From contig NZ_CP061800.1 of assembly GCF_017377395.1 (NCBI RefSeq), positions 620,001 through 684,000 on the forward strand: 64,000 nucleotides of DNA, in the 5' to 3' direction. Below the pieces are notes generated by a model. It ran no database searches. It had not been told where the DNA came from and saw nothing but the letters and a program-made list of their open reading frames with translations. Positions within the stretch are counted from its first letter, which is position 1, and every line of letters begins with the position of its first letter. This DNA comes from Desulfonema magnum. Lineage in GTDB: Bacteria > Desulfobacterota > Desulfobacteria > Desulfobacterales > 4be13. This document shows, piece after piece, positions 19,946-28,985 of the stretch. A program made the translations under genes and the position numbers.

Positions 19946-21066
19946 TGTTTTCTTTTTGGCGATATCTGGTTAATTATTTGCATGTTGAAACAGTCTTTTT
20001 CATCAATACAAAATTTATCTTGCGGGCTGTCCGAATAAGTTATTTCGATAACATCTTTATCCTTTATAGTAACCGAGATTAATTCATTAAAAATGAGTTC
20101 CTTCTCCTGTTGTGTAATAACAGGAAAATTATAATTATTATTGATATGCCTGAATCTGCCCTTTGCCTTGAATCTTTGTTTTACAAAGTCCAGATGACTT
20201 GTTATTCTCTTGCTGATACGTTTATTTGAATAAGGCACAATCTTGTCTGCTCCTGAAAATATCAAATCTCTGAATCCTGATTCCAATTCGTAGCCCACGG
20301 AGTTTCTGCAAGCTGCCATTGCCGCATAAGTTGTTGTGCCTATGCCCAAAAAAGGATCCAGAACAGTGTCGCCTTTTACGGAAAACATGTTTATCAGTCT
20401 GTACGGGACTTCAAAGGGAAACGCCGCGCTTCTTTTTCTTATTTTGGTGTCAGACAGATGCTGAGATGTGCCCTTTAAATCCGTCCATATGTCAGAAAAC
20501 CAGACGTTTCTCTCTTCCCAGAAATATGAACTTTTTCTTCGCTCTGTTTTTTCAGTATTTTTTTTAAATTCTCTTTTTTCACCTTTTCTGAATATCAGGA
20601 TAAATTCATGCTCCAGGGTGACATACGCTCCGGCTGGTAACATTCCTGATCCCATAAATTTATTCGGCGCGTTGGTCTGTTTCCGCCATAAGATTTCCGG
20701 CAATGCGGTAAAGCCTGTTCTGAGCATCTGTGACACAATTCTTGAATGGTTCGGATATAAGGCAAAATTCCCGTTCAGGGTTCTTGTGGCATCTCCTATG
20801 TTGATACATACAAAACCGCCTTTTTTCAGTATTCTCCGGACGTCGTTCCAAACCGCATCAAGTTCTTTGTGCATCAGTTCAAATGCCTGTGAGCCGTCCT
20901 GATTGTTCAGAGCTTCATGTATTTTCCGATTCTGCCCGGAAAACATTTCATCCCACATTTCAATCATCGGGTAAGGCGGCGATGTGACAACCAGGTCAAC
21001 ACTGTCCGACGGGATACCGACCATGTTGTTTGAATTTTCAAAAATAATATGATGAGTGGTTTCCAT
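19942..21066 (-). CDS. Orphan site-specific DNA methyltransferase (N4-cytosine/N6-adenine type), 374 aa
   Basis: Motif IV, the catalytic TSPPYP, lies near the N-terminus (residues 28-33), and motif I, VLDPFLGIGTT, which binds S-adenosylmethionine, lies at ~238. This order (IV, target region, I) is that of beta-class amino-methyltransferases. A Ser before PPY is commonest among N4-cytosine enzymes, but N6-adenine cannot be excluded. The region between holds the target-recognition segment. The ~100-residue tail (from ITSHLDFV) has no motif I recognise, and its final codons fall in a repeat element. No restriction endonuclease gene adjoins it; repeat-filled gaps lie on both sides, so it is probably a solitary methyltransferase, either regulatory or left over from a restriction system. 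Confidence 0.85.
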   Translation of the reverse strand: METTHHIIFENSNNMVGIPSDSVDLVVTSPPYPMIEMWDEMFSGQNRKIHEALNNQDGSQAFELMHKELDAVWNDVRRILKKGGFVCINIGDATRTLNGNFALYPNHSRIVSQMLRTGFTALPEILWRKQTNAPNKFMGSGMLPAGAYVTLEHEFILIFRKGEKREFKKNTEKTERRKSSYFWEERNVWFSDIWTDLKGTSQHLSDTKIRKRSAAFPFEVPYRLINMFSVKGDTVLDPFLGIGTTTYAAMAACRNSVGYELESGFRDLIFSGADKIVPYSNKRISKRITSHLDFVKQRFKAKGRFRHINNNYNFPVITQQEKELIFNELISVTIKDKDVIEITYSDSPQDKFCIDEKDCFNMQIINQISPKRKH

Positions 21067-21581
21067 AAATTTTTGTTTTGCCTCATCAGTACAGGATAAA
21101 ATAACTGGTAGTCCTGCAAAGGTCGTGATGAATCCCGTTCAGTTCCCCGGTTGTCAGGACACTGAATCTCATTCATCACTAAGTACCTAACCATAAGTTT
21201 TTAATATCTTCCCGAAGAAGAAACCCGGCTTTTTTTTCCGGAATGATGCTTCTCCGACAAAGGAAAAAGCCGGGTTTCTCAGCCGCTCACAGAAAAAAAG
21301 GTGTATAAAAAATTTTTGATCAGGTACTTACTTGTGCAGGACTGGCAGATTTTTTTCTACATCACACTTTTTGACCCTGAAAAAAGCGATACAGGCCCAA
21401 TTTCAAGCCAAAATAAACAGCTAATCCGTCTGTTGTCACGGCCCGACCCCGTAACTTGACGACCCCGTAACCTGGCCCCGTAAACCCTGGTTCGGTTTTC
21501 CCCGGAATGACGTCCGGGGAGGACGGCGTCATGTGACATGATAATTTCAGCATGCCTCGCCCTCCCCTGAATCCGTTATAA
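21067..21581. repeat. Gap with a complete 150-bp AAGTACCT element and a CCGTTATAATCAG half-element
   Basis: Bases 21181-21330 form an element bounded by AAGTACCTAACCATAAGTTT and AATTTTTGATCAGGTACTTA, with an internal hairpin of AAACCCGGC and GCCGGGTTT arms. Bases 21558-21585 carry a lone terminus (CCTGAATCCGTTATAATCAG) of the family complete at 27727-27912. No coding region is supported here. Confidence 0.65.
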
Positions 21582-21827
21582 TCAGTATTTTTTTACGCTG
21601 AGACAACCGTCAGTAACAAAAGCCTGATGTTCAAACTTGCCACAAACAACAACGACTTCAGACGGATTAGTTAAAGCAATACAACAAAACTTATCACCGT
21701 CTTTCTGAATACTTGTCGAAAGAAATCGTTTACGATTCTCATGCTGCCAAGTCTCCATATTTTCATAAAGTTTTCGTACTGATGAACCTTCAAAATATAG
21801 AATGTTATGTTTGTTATCATCTGACAT
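21582..21827 (-). CDS. Small conserved-looking hypothetical protein (81 aa)
   Basis: I do not recognise this family. The ATG at 21827 (MSDDNKHNIL) is preferred over the upstream ATG at 21872 because it follows AAGGTAAGGAC at a reasonable distance. The product is soluble with mixed charge, no signal peptide or transmembrane segment, and alternating strand-like stretches (FCCIALTNPSEVVVVCGKF). Composition and codon use are protein-like. It lies 143 bp downstream of parB on the same strand and could be co-transcribed with it. Function is unknown. Confidence 0.5.
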   Translation of the reverse strand: MSDDNKHNILYFEGSSVRKLYENMETWQHENRKRFLSTSIQKDGDKFCCIALTNPSEVVVVCGKFEHQAFVTDGCLSVKKY

Positions 21828-21970
21828 AATATTTGTCCTTACCTTTCTTTTATTGTTGCCTATACTGGGCATAACTTAGATTATGCCAAAAAATTTCCGC
21901 ATATGTCGCATACAGATATATATGCTTTTGCTTTCGCCAAGACATCCTGCACAGCATACGCCGAAACAAG

Positions 21971-22765
21971 TCAGTTTCTTAAAAGTGTTATCAGACGGTC
22001 AAGATCATCATCATTGTAAAATTCTATCTCAAGCTTTCCTTTTTGTCCGCGCCGTTTAATCTGAACCTTTGTGCCAAAATGACGGGAAAGATCATCTGCA
22101 ATATCTGAAAAATAGGTATCTTCTCCGGAGGCGTTTTTCAGGTTTTTATTTTTCGCATTCAGACGTTTGATCAGATTTTCCGTCTCCCTGACCGAAAGAC
22201 CTTTTGAAATAACCGCCCGCCATGCTTCTGTCTGCCGGGCTGATGTCTTTGCGCTTAACAATGCCTTGGCATGTCCCATGCTCAACGTACCGTCTGTTAT
22301 TGTTTCCCTGATTTGCGGAGACAACTGCCGAAGCCTCAGCGCATTGGCAACTGCGGATCTGCTTTTTCCCACATGCTCCGCAACCTGCTCCTGGGTAAAA
22401 TTAAATTCAGCCATCAGGCGATGATACGCCTGGGCCTCTTCCACAGGATTCAAATTTTTTCGCTGGATATTTTCAACAATGGACATCACCAGCATGTCCG
22501 TGTCAGAAATGTCTTTCAATATGACCGGTATCTGCTTTAACCCGGCCAGTTTAGCAGCACGGAGGCGCCTTTCACCGGCGATGAGTTCATAACCGCTGTT
22601 TGCGTTTCGTATCAGAAGTGGCTGAAGAATTCCCTGATTTCGGACAGACTGGCACAATTCTTCGATTTCATTTTGGGAAAAAACCAGGCGGGGCTGATAA
22701 CGGTTTGGGCGAATCAGTTCAATATCACACTGAAAATACTCCCCTGCTTTCTTCATACATTTCAT
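21971..22765 (-). CDS. parB: ParB/Spo0J-family partition protein
   Basis: ParB binds centromere-like parS sites and, with the ATPase ParA, segregates replicons. The 264-residue length is typical of chromosomal ParB. The N-terminal CTP-binding/nuclease-fold domain shows NRYQPR (residues 21-26), GERRLRAAKLAG (~62-74) and ENIQRKNLNPVEEAQAY (~91-107). A helix-turn-helix follows (TQEQVAEHVGKSRSAVANAL, ~118-138), then the SMGHAKALL stretch, a linker and a C-terminal dimerisation segment (KLEIEFYNDDDLDRLITLL). Usually parA lies directly upstream in the same operon; here upstream is a repeat-filled gap of ~750 bp and no parA is in the window. No parS palindrome was noticed nearby. Confidence 0.92.
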   Translation of the reverse strand: MKCMKKAGEYFQCDIELIRPNRYQPRLVFSQNEIEELCQSVRNQGILQPLLIRNANSGYELIAGERRLRAAKLAGLKQIPVILKDISDTDMLVMSIVENIQRKNLNPVEEAQAYHRLMAEFNFTQEQVAEHVGKSRSAVANALRLRQLSPQIRETITDGTLSMGHAKALLSAKTSARQTEAWRAVISKGLSVRETENLIKRLNAKNKNLKNASGEDTYFSDIADDLSRHFGTKVQIKRRGQKGKLEIEFYNDDDLDRLITLLRN

Positions 22766-23519
22766 ATCGTTGACCTGTGTCTCCCAAACAATTCATAATA
22801 ATATGATATAATGCTATGTGTAAGTTATAATGCCACAAAGGCACAAAGGCACAAAGTCTCACGAAGATTCTTTGTGTGTCTTGGTGTCTTGGTGTCTTGG
22901 TGGCATTCGCTGTCTGTCCGTGTTTTCAATATCGCACTGAACATAATAATGCTATGTGTAAGTTATAATGCCACAAAGGCACAAAGGCACAAAGTCTCAC
23001 GAAGATTCTTTGTGTGTCTTGGTGTCTTTGTGGCATTCGCTGTCTGTCCGTGTTTTCTTCGGTTAAAAAAAGTTGCACATGGTGTTAATATAAGTATGTT
23101 TTTTATTTTATTAAGGTATAAGAGTCAAGCTTTTTCACAATACTTTATTGCTCAGAAATTTGGCATGGAAATGTTACAGAATGAGGCAGAATCCCATTCC
23201 GCGTTTGATTTTTTATTATGATCAAAAGGTCATTCCTGTTGTTATTTCTTCATCAGGATCATATCTGCGGAATGAAAATTCTGTAGAAACAATGAATTTC
23301 AGCTTGACCAATATGGAAAATATGGTAATCTTGTCTGACAAGAATGCCTGCCACTCTTTTTATCTCTGATTTCACAGAGGCAGGTGCTGCGTGAACTGCT
23401 ACCCATCCTCTAAATTATTTCAGCGGGTTACGCTGCGTTTCACCTATCCTGCATAAAAAGTCATATTCAAAATATTTAAACCTGACAAACCCATCTCACA
23501 GAAAGAAGGTAAAAACACA
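22766..23519. repeat. Gap with two direct copies of a hairpin-forming repeat
   Basis: Copies at 22811-22927 and 22949-23057 are nearly identical (offset 138 bp) and differ mainly by one CTTGGTGT unit. Each contains the arms GCCACAAAGGCACAAAG and CTTGGTGGC (CTTTGTGGC in copy two), so it can fold into a long hairpin. Bases 23060-23519, upstream of the epimerase gene, hold nothing I can support as a gene; a promoter for the polysaccharide locus is expected there. Confidence 0.7.
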
Positions 23520-24635
23520 GTGAACACAGATAAGCCAAACAAAAAGCTCATTCATCTTATTGCCGCGGCAAGGCCCAATTTTATGAAAATTGCTCCGCTC
23601 TGGCACGCCTTGAAAAAAGAGGACTGGGCCACACCTTTTATTGTGCATACGGGCCAGCATTATGATCTGAATATGTCGGATGTTTTTTTTCAGGACCTTG
23701 GTCTGCCTGAACCTGATCTTCATCTCGGGGTGGGAAGCGGTTCCCACGCGGAACAGACCGGACAGGTAATGATCGCATATGAAAAAGTGCTTATGGACAA
23801 ACAGCCTGATCTGGTGGTCGTGGTGGGAGACGTGAACTCCACCATAGCGGCCACACTGGCAGCGGCAAAACTGGGAATAAAAACAGCCCACCTTGAAGCA
23901 GGACTCCGGTCTTTTGACCGAACCATGCCCGAGGAAATCAACCGTATGGTAACAGACACCCTGGCAGATATCCTCTGGACACCCTCGCCTGACGGCGATG
24001 AAAACCTGATCCGGGAGGGAGTCGCTCCGGAAAAAATTCATCGTGTGGGCAATATTATGATTGATTCTTTGGAAATGCTCAGGCATAAAATTGAGAATCA
24101 GAAGATTGACAACACCCTCGGTTTAAAGCAGAATGATTATGTTCTGGTCACTCTTCACCGGCCTTCCAATGTTGATGATCCGAAAATTTTAAACGAACTT
24201 TGTCAATTACTCAGGCGCATTTCTCAAAAAATTCCAATTGTCTTTCCGGTTCACCCCCGAACCCGGAAAAACCTTGAACAAAACAATTTGATGTCTCTTT
24301 TAAATGAAGCCCCGGGGCTGCATCTTCTTGAGCCTCTGAATTATATCCGCTTCATGAATCTGGTCTTTCATTGCCGGTTTGTCATTACGGACTCAGGCGG
24401 CATCCAGGAAGAAACAAGTTATCTCGGGATCCCCTGCCTGACAATGCGGCCCAATACTGAACGGCCCATCACCATTACCCAGGGTACCAATCAGTTATGC
24501 AAGCTTGAAGAACTTGAAAAAAATGCGGAAGTGATTCTTGCAGGGAAATCAGGCCAGAAAAATAAAATTGAACTATGGGACGGTCAGACCGCGGCCCGAG
24601 TGGTCAGCTCTATAAAATCTGTGGTCGGCAGATAG
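23520..24635 (+). CDS. wecB: UDP-N-acetylglucosamine 2-epimerase (non-hydrolysing)
   Basis: The enzyme converts UDP-GlcNAc to UDP-ManNAc in the cytoplasm to supply a surface-polysaccharide precursor. The 371-residue length fits the family. Characteristic blocks are AARPNFMKIAPL, HTGQHYD, VVGDVNST, HLEAGLRS, PEEINRMVTD, the H-R pair in TLHRPSNVD, HPRTRKNL, and the uridine-binding FVITDSGGIQEE followed by PCLTMRPNTERP. The start is a GTG with a GAAGG site ten bases upstream. It is the first gene of the plus-strand polysaccharide locus, with the NodB-type deacetylase 56 bp downstream. Homologues often open exosortase-A-linked exopolysaccharide clusters. Confidence 0.93.
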   Translation: MNTDKPNKKLIHLIAAARPNFMKIAPLWHALKKEDWATPFIVHTGQHYDLNMSDVFFQDLGLPEPDLHLGVGSGSHAEQTGQVMIAYEKVLMDKQPDLVVVVGDVNSTIAATLAAAKLGIKTAHLEAGLRSFDRTMPEEINRMVTDTLADILWTPSPDGDENLIREGVAPEKIHRVGNIMIDSLEMLRHKIENQKIDNTLGLKQNDYVLVTLHRPSNVDDPKILNELCQLLRRISQKIPIVFPVHPRTRKNLEQNNLMSLLNEAPGLHLLEPLNYIRFMNLVFHCRFVITDSGGIQEETSYLGIPCLTMRPNTERPITITQGTNQLCKLEELEKNAEVILAGKSGQKNKIELWDGQTAARVVSSIKSVVGR

Positions 24636-24691
24636 ACGGCAAGGGGCAAGTGGCATGCGATAAAACTGATAACGGATAACTGATAACTTAA

Positions 24692-25528
24692 ATGAAAAAT
24701 TCTATTCTTATCACTATTGATGTTGAAGACTGGTTCCAGGTGGAAAATTTCAAACCATGGATTCCTTTTTCCTCCTGGTCATCCCATGAACTCCGGGTTG
24801 AAAAAAACACTTACCACCTCCTTGATCTTCTGGATCACCGCCGTGCGACGTTCTTTATCCTCGGATGGCTTGCGGAACGGCTTCCTCATCTTGTCCGTGA
24901 AATCCATGACAGGGGTCATGAAGTCGCGTCTCATGGCTATTATCATCACCTTTGTAACAGGCAATCCTACACGGCGTTAAGAAAAGACCTGACTGACAGC
25001 AAAAAACGCCTGGAGGATATGATCGGAGAGCCGGTCATCGGATACCGTGCGCCCAGTTTTTCCATTAATGAGGATATTCTGAAAATCATAGAAGCATCCG
25101 GTTATTGCTATGATTCAAGTTTTAATTCTTTTGCAATGCACGGCAGATATGGGCATGTGGATTTATCCGGAAATAGCAAAAAGGGAATAGCCGTGAAAAT
25201 TTCAGACGATTTCGATGAGATTCCCATCAGCAATTTTAAAATAAGAAAGCGTGTCTTTCCCATCGGAGGCGGGGGATATTTCCGCGTGATTCCTTTTCCG
25301 TTTTTCAAACTGGGGGTCAGAAGAGTTCTCCAACAAGATCATGCGTATGTTTTCTATATGCACCCCTGGGAAATTGATACGGAGCAGCCGCGGGTCAATG
25401 AAGCTTCATTGCTTTATAAATTCAGACACTATGTTAATCTGAAAAAAACGCCTTTAAAATTATCAGCCCTTTTTGAGACGTTCAAAGAATGCAGTTTTGT
25501 TACCTGCCGAAAATACCTTAATAAATAA
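24692..25528 (+). CDS. Polysaccharide deacetylase, XrtA/PEP-CTERM-associated type (DUF3473)
   Basis: This NodB-fold enzyme is expected to remove N- or O-acetyl groups from an exopolysaccharide. Metal and catalytic motifs are TIDVEDWF (the DD-type motif), ATFFILGW, HEVASHGYYHH (His ligands) and YRAPSFSI. The C-terminal third, with FPIGGGGYFRVIPFP and FYMHPWEID, matches the DUF3473 extension of deacetylases found with exosortase A. There is no signal peptide, so it acts in the cytoplasm or on a lipid-linked intermediate. At 278 residues it has the family's usual length. It lies between wecB and the FemAB-like gene, two other common members of these clusters. Confidence 0.9.
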   Translation: MKNSILITIDVEDWFQVENFKPWIPFSSWSSHELRVEKNTYHLLDLLDHRRATFFILGWLAERLPHLVREIHDRGHEVASHGYYHHLCNRQSYTALRKDLTDSKKRLEDMIGEPVIGYRAPSFSINEDILKIIEASGYCYDSSFNSFAMHGRYGHVDLSGNSKKGIAVKISDDFDEIPISNFKIRKRVFPIGGGGYFRVIPFPFFKLGVRRVLQQDHAYVFYMHPWEIDTEQPRVNEASLLYKFRHYVNLKKTPLKLSALFETFKECSFVTCRKYLNK

Positions 25529-25540
25529 TCACTTAACAAT

Positions 25541-25658
25541 CTCGTTCCCATGCTTTGCGTGGGAATGCAGCGTGGACGCTTCGCGTCCTGTGATTCATCT
25601 CTCTGCCACGGGACGCGAAGCGTCCGGAAGGCATTCCCACGCAAAGCGTGGGAACGAG
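25541..25658. repeat. CTCGTTCCCACGC inverted-repeat element
   Basis: A palindromic element opens with CTCGTTCCCATGC and closes with AGCGTGGGAACGAG, with inner arms around GACGCTTCGCGTCC and GGACGCGAAGCGTCC. Related copies occur at 41321-41463 and within 52184-52411. It fills the gap before the FemAB-like gene. Confidence 0.75.
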
Positions 25659-25720
25659 AGAACGAGGAGCGAGGCTGTGTGTGAATTTTCCATCTACTGA
25701 TAAAAGCTGACAGGTTATGT

Positions 25721-26794
25721 ATGAAAATCAAAATAATTGAAACCACAGATGCCCAGGCATGGGATGCATATGTCCGCACACATCACCGAGGCACATTATA
25801 CCATTTGTCCGGCTGGAAAAATGTCATAGAAAAAACATATGGTCATAAAACATATTATCTCATGGCTGTCAAAGATGACGGCTTAGTTTACGGCATTTTA
25901 CCGCTTACTCATCTGAAACATTTTGCTTTTGGTAACAGCCTTATTTCGATCCCTTTTTTTGATACAGGGGGGATTCTTGCGGATGATGAGCAGACCGAAA
26001 ACACAATTCTGACTGAAGCGGCAAGAATCGGCAGGAACCTGAGAGCAGAGAATATCGAACTCCGCCATGTTGCATATCTCTCCTGTTTAAATTGTAATTT
26101 TCCTGACCCATTCGGTATGAAGGAGGCTGTGCAGATCCGTTCTCATAAGGTGCTTATGCACCTTACCCTTCCGGAATCATCAGAAGTGCTGATGAAATCT
26201 TTTAAGGCAAAATTGCGGAGCCAGATCAAAAGGCCCTTAAAAGAAGGGCTGTATTCAAAGATCGGGGGGGCGGAACTGCTGGATGATTTTTATGAGATTT
26301 TTTTGGTGAATATGAGAGACCTGGGTTCGCCTGTTCATTCAAAAAAACTGATGAAAAATGTTCTTGAAGCATTTCCGGATAAAGCCAGAATTGTCATTGT
26401 TTACAAAGAAAATGAGGCGCTGGCGTGCAGCTTTATCATCGGATTTAAAGACATCCTGGAAAATCCCTGGGCCTCGGCGCTCAGACAATACAGCCGGTTA
26501 AGCCCGAATATGCTGCTATACTGGGCCATGCTGGAATATGCCTGCGACAATGGCTATGCTTATTTTGATTTTGGCCGGTCCTCCCCGGGTGAGGGAACCT
26601 ATAAATTCAAGGCGCAGTGGGGAGCGACACCCACGCCGCTGAACTGGCATATCATTTCTCTGAATCGCGAACCTGCCAATGTTGAAACTTCCCAAGCCTC
26701 CAAATTTGACAAGGCTATTCAATACTGGAGAAAGCTTCCGGTTTCAGTAACAAAAATCATAGGCCCCATGATCAGAAAGCATATTGGATTATAA
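25721..26794 (+). CDS. FemAB-family protein, PEP-CTERM/exosortase-A associated
   Basis: This is a 357-residue GNAT-fold protein of the FemAB/BioF2-like class. Blocks such as LYHLSGWKNVIEKTYGHKTY near the N-terminus, SFKAKLRSQIKRPLKEGL, the catalytic-half NEALACSFIIGF, PNMLLYWAMLEYACDNGY, and FDFGRSSPGEGTYKFKAQWG are those of the variant found beside exosortase A. FemAB enzymes transfer amino acids from aminoacyl-tRNA; for this variant the substrate is not established, and modification of the exopolysaccharide or of a PEP-CTERM protein is a guess. The downstream glycosyltransferase start lies one base after its stop, so the two are translationally close and surely co-transcribed. Confidence 0.88.
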   Translation: MKIKIIETTDAQAWDAYVRTHHRGTLYHLSGWKNVIEKTYGHKTYYLMAVKDDGLVYGILPLTHLKHFAFGNSLISIPFFDTGGILADDEQTENTILTEAARIGRNLRAENIELRHVAYLSCLNCNFPDPFGMKEAVQIRSHKVLMHLTLPESSEVLMKSFKAKLRSQIKRPLKEGLYSKIGGAELLDDFYEIFLVNMRDLGSPVHSKKLMKNVLEAFPDKARIVIVYKENEALACSFIIGFKDILENPWASALRQYSRLSPNMLLYWAMLEYACDNGYAYFDFGRSSPGEGTYKFKAQWGATPTPLNWHIISLNREPANVETSQASKFDKAIQYWRKLPVSVTKIIGPMIRKHIGL

Positions 26795-26795
26795 C

Positions 26796-27590
26796 ATGGA
26801 TATTTCATTTGTTCTGCTCACTTGGAATTCGGAAAAGTATATCGGGAAATGCCTTGATTCGATCTTTGCTGACCTTGGTAACAGTGTATCTTATGAGATT
26901 TTCATTGTGGATAACGGGTCCGCAGACGGAACCCTTTCGGCCATCAGGTCATTTCAAAAGCGATATCCTGCTCATATCATCCCCATTTTTCTGAATAAAA
27001 ACACAGGAACCACATATCCCCGCAACCTTGCATTAAAGCGGGCAACTGGCAAATATGTCATTATCATGGATTCAGATGTCGAAGTGCATCCGGGAACCAT
27101 CACAGCGCTGATAAAAATGCTGGATACGGATCAGCGTATGGGACTGGCTGTTCCCAAGTTGTTGTATCCCAATGGCAATCTCCAGAAATCTGTTGATGTT
27201 TTTCCCACGGTTTTTACAAAATTTTTCCGCTATTTTTTCTTAAAAGCCATTGAGAAAAAAGAAAACAAGGTATTGCGGGAAACAGCACCTCGTGAAGTTG
27301 ATTATGCCATTTCCGCGATGTGGGTGATGAAAGGGGAAGTACTGCAAACTGTGGGATTGCTGGATGAGAACATCTTTTATTCCCCAGAAGATGTGGATTA
27401 TTGCCTCCGTGTGTGGCGGGCAGGCTACAAAATCATTTATAATCCTCGAGTGTCGGTTATTCATGACACCCAGGAAATATCAAGAGGACTCAGGGTCAGT
27501 GCGGCCACCTTCAGCCATATGAAAGGGCTGGCTTATTATTTTAAGAAACATGGATACTTTTTGAGAAGACCGGCAATCCGTAAACAGTGA
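26796..27590 (+). CDS. Glycosyltransferase family 2
   Basis: A 264-residue cytoplasmic GT-A glycosyltransferase for polysaccharide assembly. The ATG at 26796 (MDISFVLLTWNSEKYI) is preferred to an in-frame TTG at 26784 because family 2 proteins start right at this strand. Motifs: IFIVDNGSADGT (nucleotide binding), NKNTGTTYPRNLAL, the DXD-type IIMDSDVEV, GLAVPKLLYPNG, and the acceptor-side FYSPEDVDYCLRVWRAGY resembling the EDxD region of rhamnosyl- and N-acetylglucosaminyl-transferases. No transmembrane segments. It begins one base after the FemAB-like gene ends. The exact sugar cannot be read from sequence. Confidence 0.88.
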   Translation: MDISFVLLTWNSEKYIGKCLDSIFADLGNSVSYEIFIVDNGSADGTLSAIRSFQKRYPAHIIPIFLNKNTGTTYPRNLALKRATGKYVIIMDSDVEVHPGTITALIKMLDTDQRMGLAVPKLLYPNGNLQKSVDVFPTVFTKFFRYFFLKAIEKKENKVLRETAPREVDYAISAMWVMKGEVLQTVGLLDENIFYSPEDVDYCLRVWRAGYKIIYNPRVSVIHDTQEISRGLRVSAATFSHMKGLAYYFKKHGYFLRRPAIRKQ

Positions 27591-28160
27591 GAAATACCTC
27601 ACCGCAATAATTCTGACAGGTCAGATAGCCGAAGACCTGCGAGGTTTTCAAAACCTCGCAGGTCTCATGTCGCCTGTCAGAACTATAGTGATGAAGCAGT
27701 TTTTATCGCTTAGTAAGCAAGTTTTTTCTGATTATAACGGATTTGGGGGAGGCCGGTCAAGCCCCGTAGGGGCGGCATATTTGTAGCAGCAGGTTTGCAG
27801 GCCCCCGCCAAGCCCTTACAGGGCTTGGCCGACCCGGCATGATGGATACTACTACAAACATGTCGCCCCTACGGGGCTTTGCCGGCCCTCCCCTAAATCC
27901 GTTATAATCAGAAATTATGCCATCATTCTCCGCAGTCTCCTGATGTTCGATCTGTGGTACAGGGATTTTATGAGATAAAGCAGTACAGGACAAAAAATAT
28001 GGTGGCAAACAAGCCCGGTTTTTTCCGGCGGGAGAAAGAACCCCGTTCGGAGAAAAAAACCGGGTTTCTTCATGCACCGCAACTTTTTGTCCTGTAAACA
28101 GAAGATAAAGTTTCAGCAGAGCGGAAACTTTTCGGGCTGTGCCCAAGACAGAGAATTATT
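27591..28160. repeat. Gap with three separate inverted-repeat elements
   Basis: First, 27611-27681 has TTCTGACAGG and CCTGTCAGAA ends around a perfect 15-bp palindrome (GACCTGCGAGGTTTT and its complement, 27634-27664); a related palindrome is at 59690-59720. Second, 27727-27912 is a 186-bp element with TCTGATTATAACGGATTT ends. Third, a hairpin at 28007-28070 has CCCGGTTTTTTCCGG and AAAACCGGGTTTC arms. No gene is supported; the promoter of the next gene should be close to 28100. Confidence 0.75.
27727..27912. mobile_element. MITE-like element, TCTGATTATAACGG family (complete copy)
   Basis: Perfect 18-bp terminal inverted repeats, TCTGATTATAACGGATTT and its complement, enclose ~150 bp that themselves pair (CCCCGTAGGGGCGGCATAT with ATGTCGCCCCTACGGGG). 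There is no coding capacity. Other copies: a disrupted one at 29312-29549 and a lone end at 21558-21585. It is presumably mobilised by a transposase encoded elsewhere. Confidence 0.7.
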
Positions 28161-28985
28161 ATGAAAAAATTAGGTTATAAAAATACTTATCACCGCGTCG
28201 TTACAAAAGCGAATCTTGAGAAAATAAAGCATATTCTGAATGAATATGGATACTACGACGAAATGACCGTTGACCAGATTGAGTATGAGAAAAAAGACGA
28301 CCTTCCTTATTTTATTCTTAATGTTGATTCGCCGGAATATATAAGAAGGGGCAGTTTTGCCATGTCAGATGGCATTTTTATTGAGATCGGTTCTGTTATC
28401 CGAGAATGGGAGGGAATATTTTATCTTCCCATATTGATTATCAGGGAGACGACAAACGAGACACTGAAGCCGTTCATAAATCCGGATATGCTCATGGAAC
28501 ATGAATTACATCATCTCAGGCACATAATAGAGCATATTGATCAGCATCCCGATTACATAGAGAAATCCAGGAAACACAATGTGGGCAGTTGCACTTTTGC
28601 CGATATTCAGAAAAGTATTGAGTTTGAGGTGGGTAAAATTTTCTCCAATGAGATGCCTGCGCTTATCTCAGATTATGAAAATGGTGAGCGGGATTATTAC
28701 TTATACTCTGACGGAGTGGTTTCCGTAATAACATCGCATGATAAAAATGAATTTGTTCGATATAACATAGCTCAGTACATTGCAAAACTGAGAATTGCTT
28801 ATATTGACAGATTTCCTGAGAAAAAATCGGAACTTTCCGAATATATTGAAAAAGAAGTCAATAAGCAGGGAAAAAGCATATTTGGTGAAAATACGATGTC
28901 ACTACTTTCAGTTTCACTTTTTAAAGTGATGTTATTAGCAGAAATCAAGGGGAAACATTACGAGATAGAGGAACGCTATTTATAG
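28161..28985 (+). CDS. Unknown protein with an HExxH zinc-metalloprotease-like motif (274 aa)
   Basis: I do not recognise the family. The 274-residue soluble protein has a HELHH motif at residues 114-118 within MEHELHHLRHIIEHIDQHP, the zincin HExxH pattern with additional downstream His residues. A possible third ligand (Glu or His) lies among IIEH or the later SIEFEVGKIFSNE helix. No signal peptide or transmembrane segment is present, so it should be cytoplasmic. The ribosome site is weak (GAGA). It stands alone between repeat-filled gaps, between the polysaccharide glycosyltransferase and typA, with no operon partner to suggest a role. Peptidase activity is inferred only from the motif. Confidence 0.6.
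   Translation: MKKLGYKNTYHRVVTKANLEKIKHILNEYGYYDEMTVDQIEYEKKDDLPYFILNVDSPEYIRRGSFAMSDGIFIEIGSVIREWEGIFYLPILIIRETTNETLKPFINPDMLMEHELHHLRHIIEHIDQHPDYIEKSRKHNVGSCTFADIQKSIEFEVGKIFSNEMPALISDYENGERDYYLYSDGVVSVITSHDKNEFVRYNIAQYIAKLRIAYIDRFPEKKSELSEYIEKEVNKQGKSIFGENTMSLLSVSLFKVMLLAEIKGKHYEIEERYL

Noticed and set aside
23148..23369. Possible 73-codon gene upstream of wecB
   Set aside because: There is no ribosome site and the composition is not protein-like; it lies in the gap expected to hold a promoter.
21971..23519. Replication origin next to parB
   Set aside because: No DnaA-box cluster, dnaA, dnaN, gidA or parA is visible, and the repeats there resemble dispersed elements.
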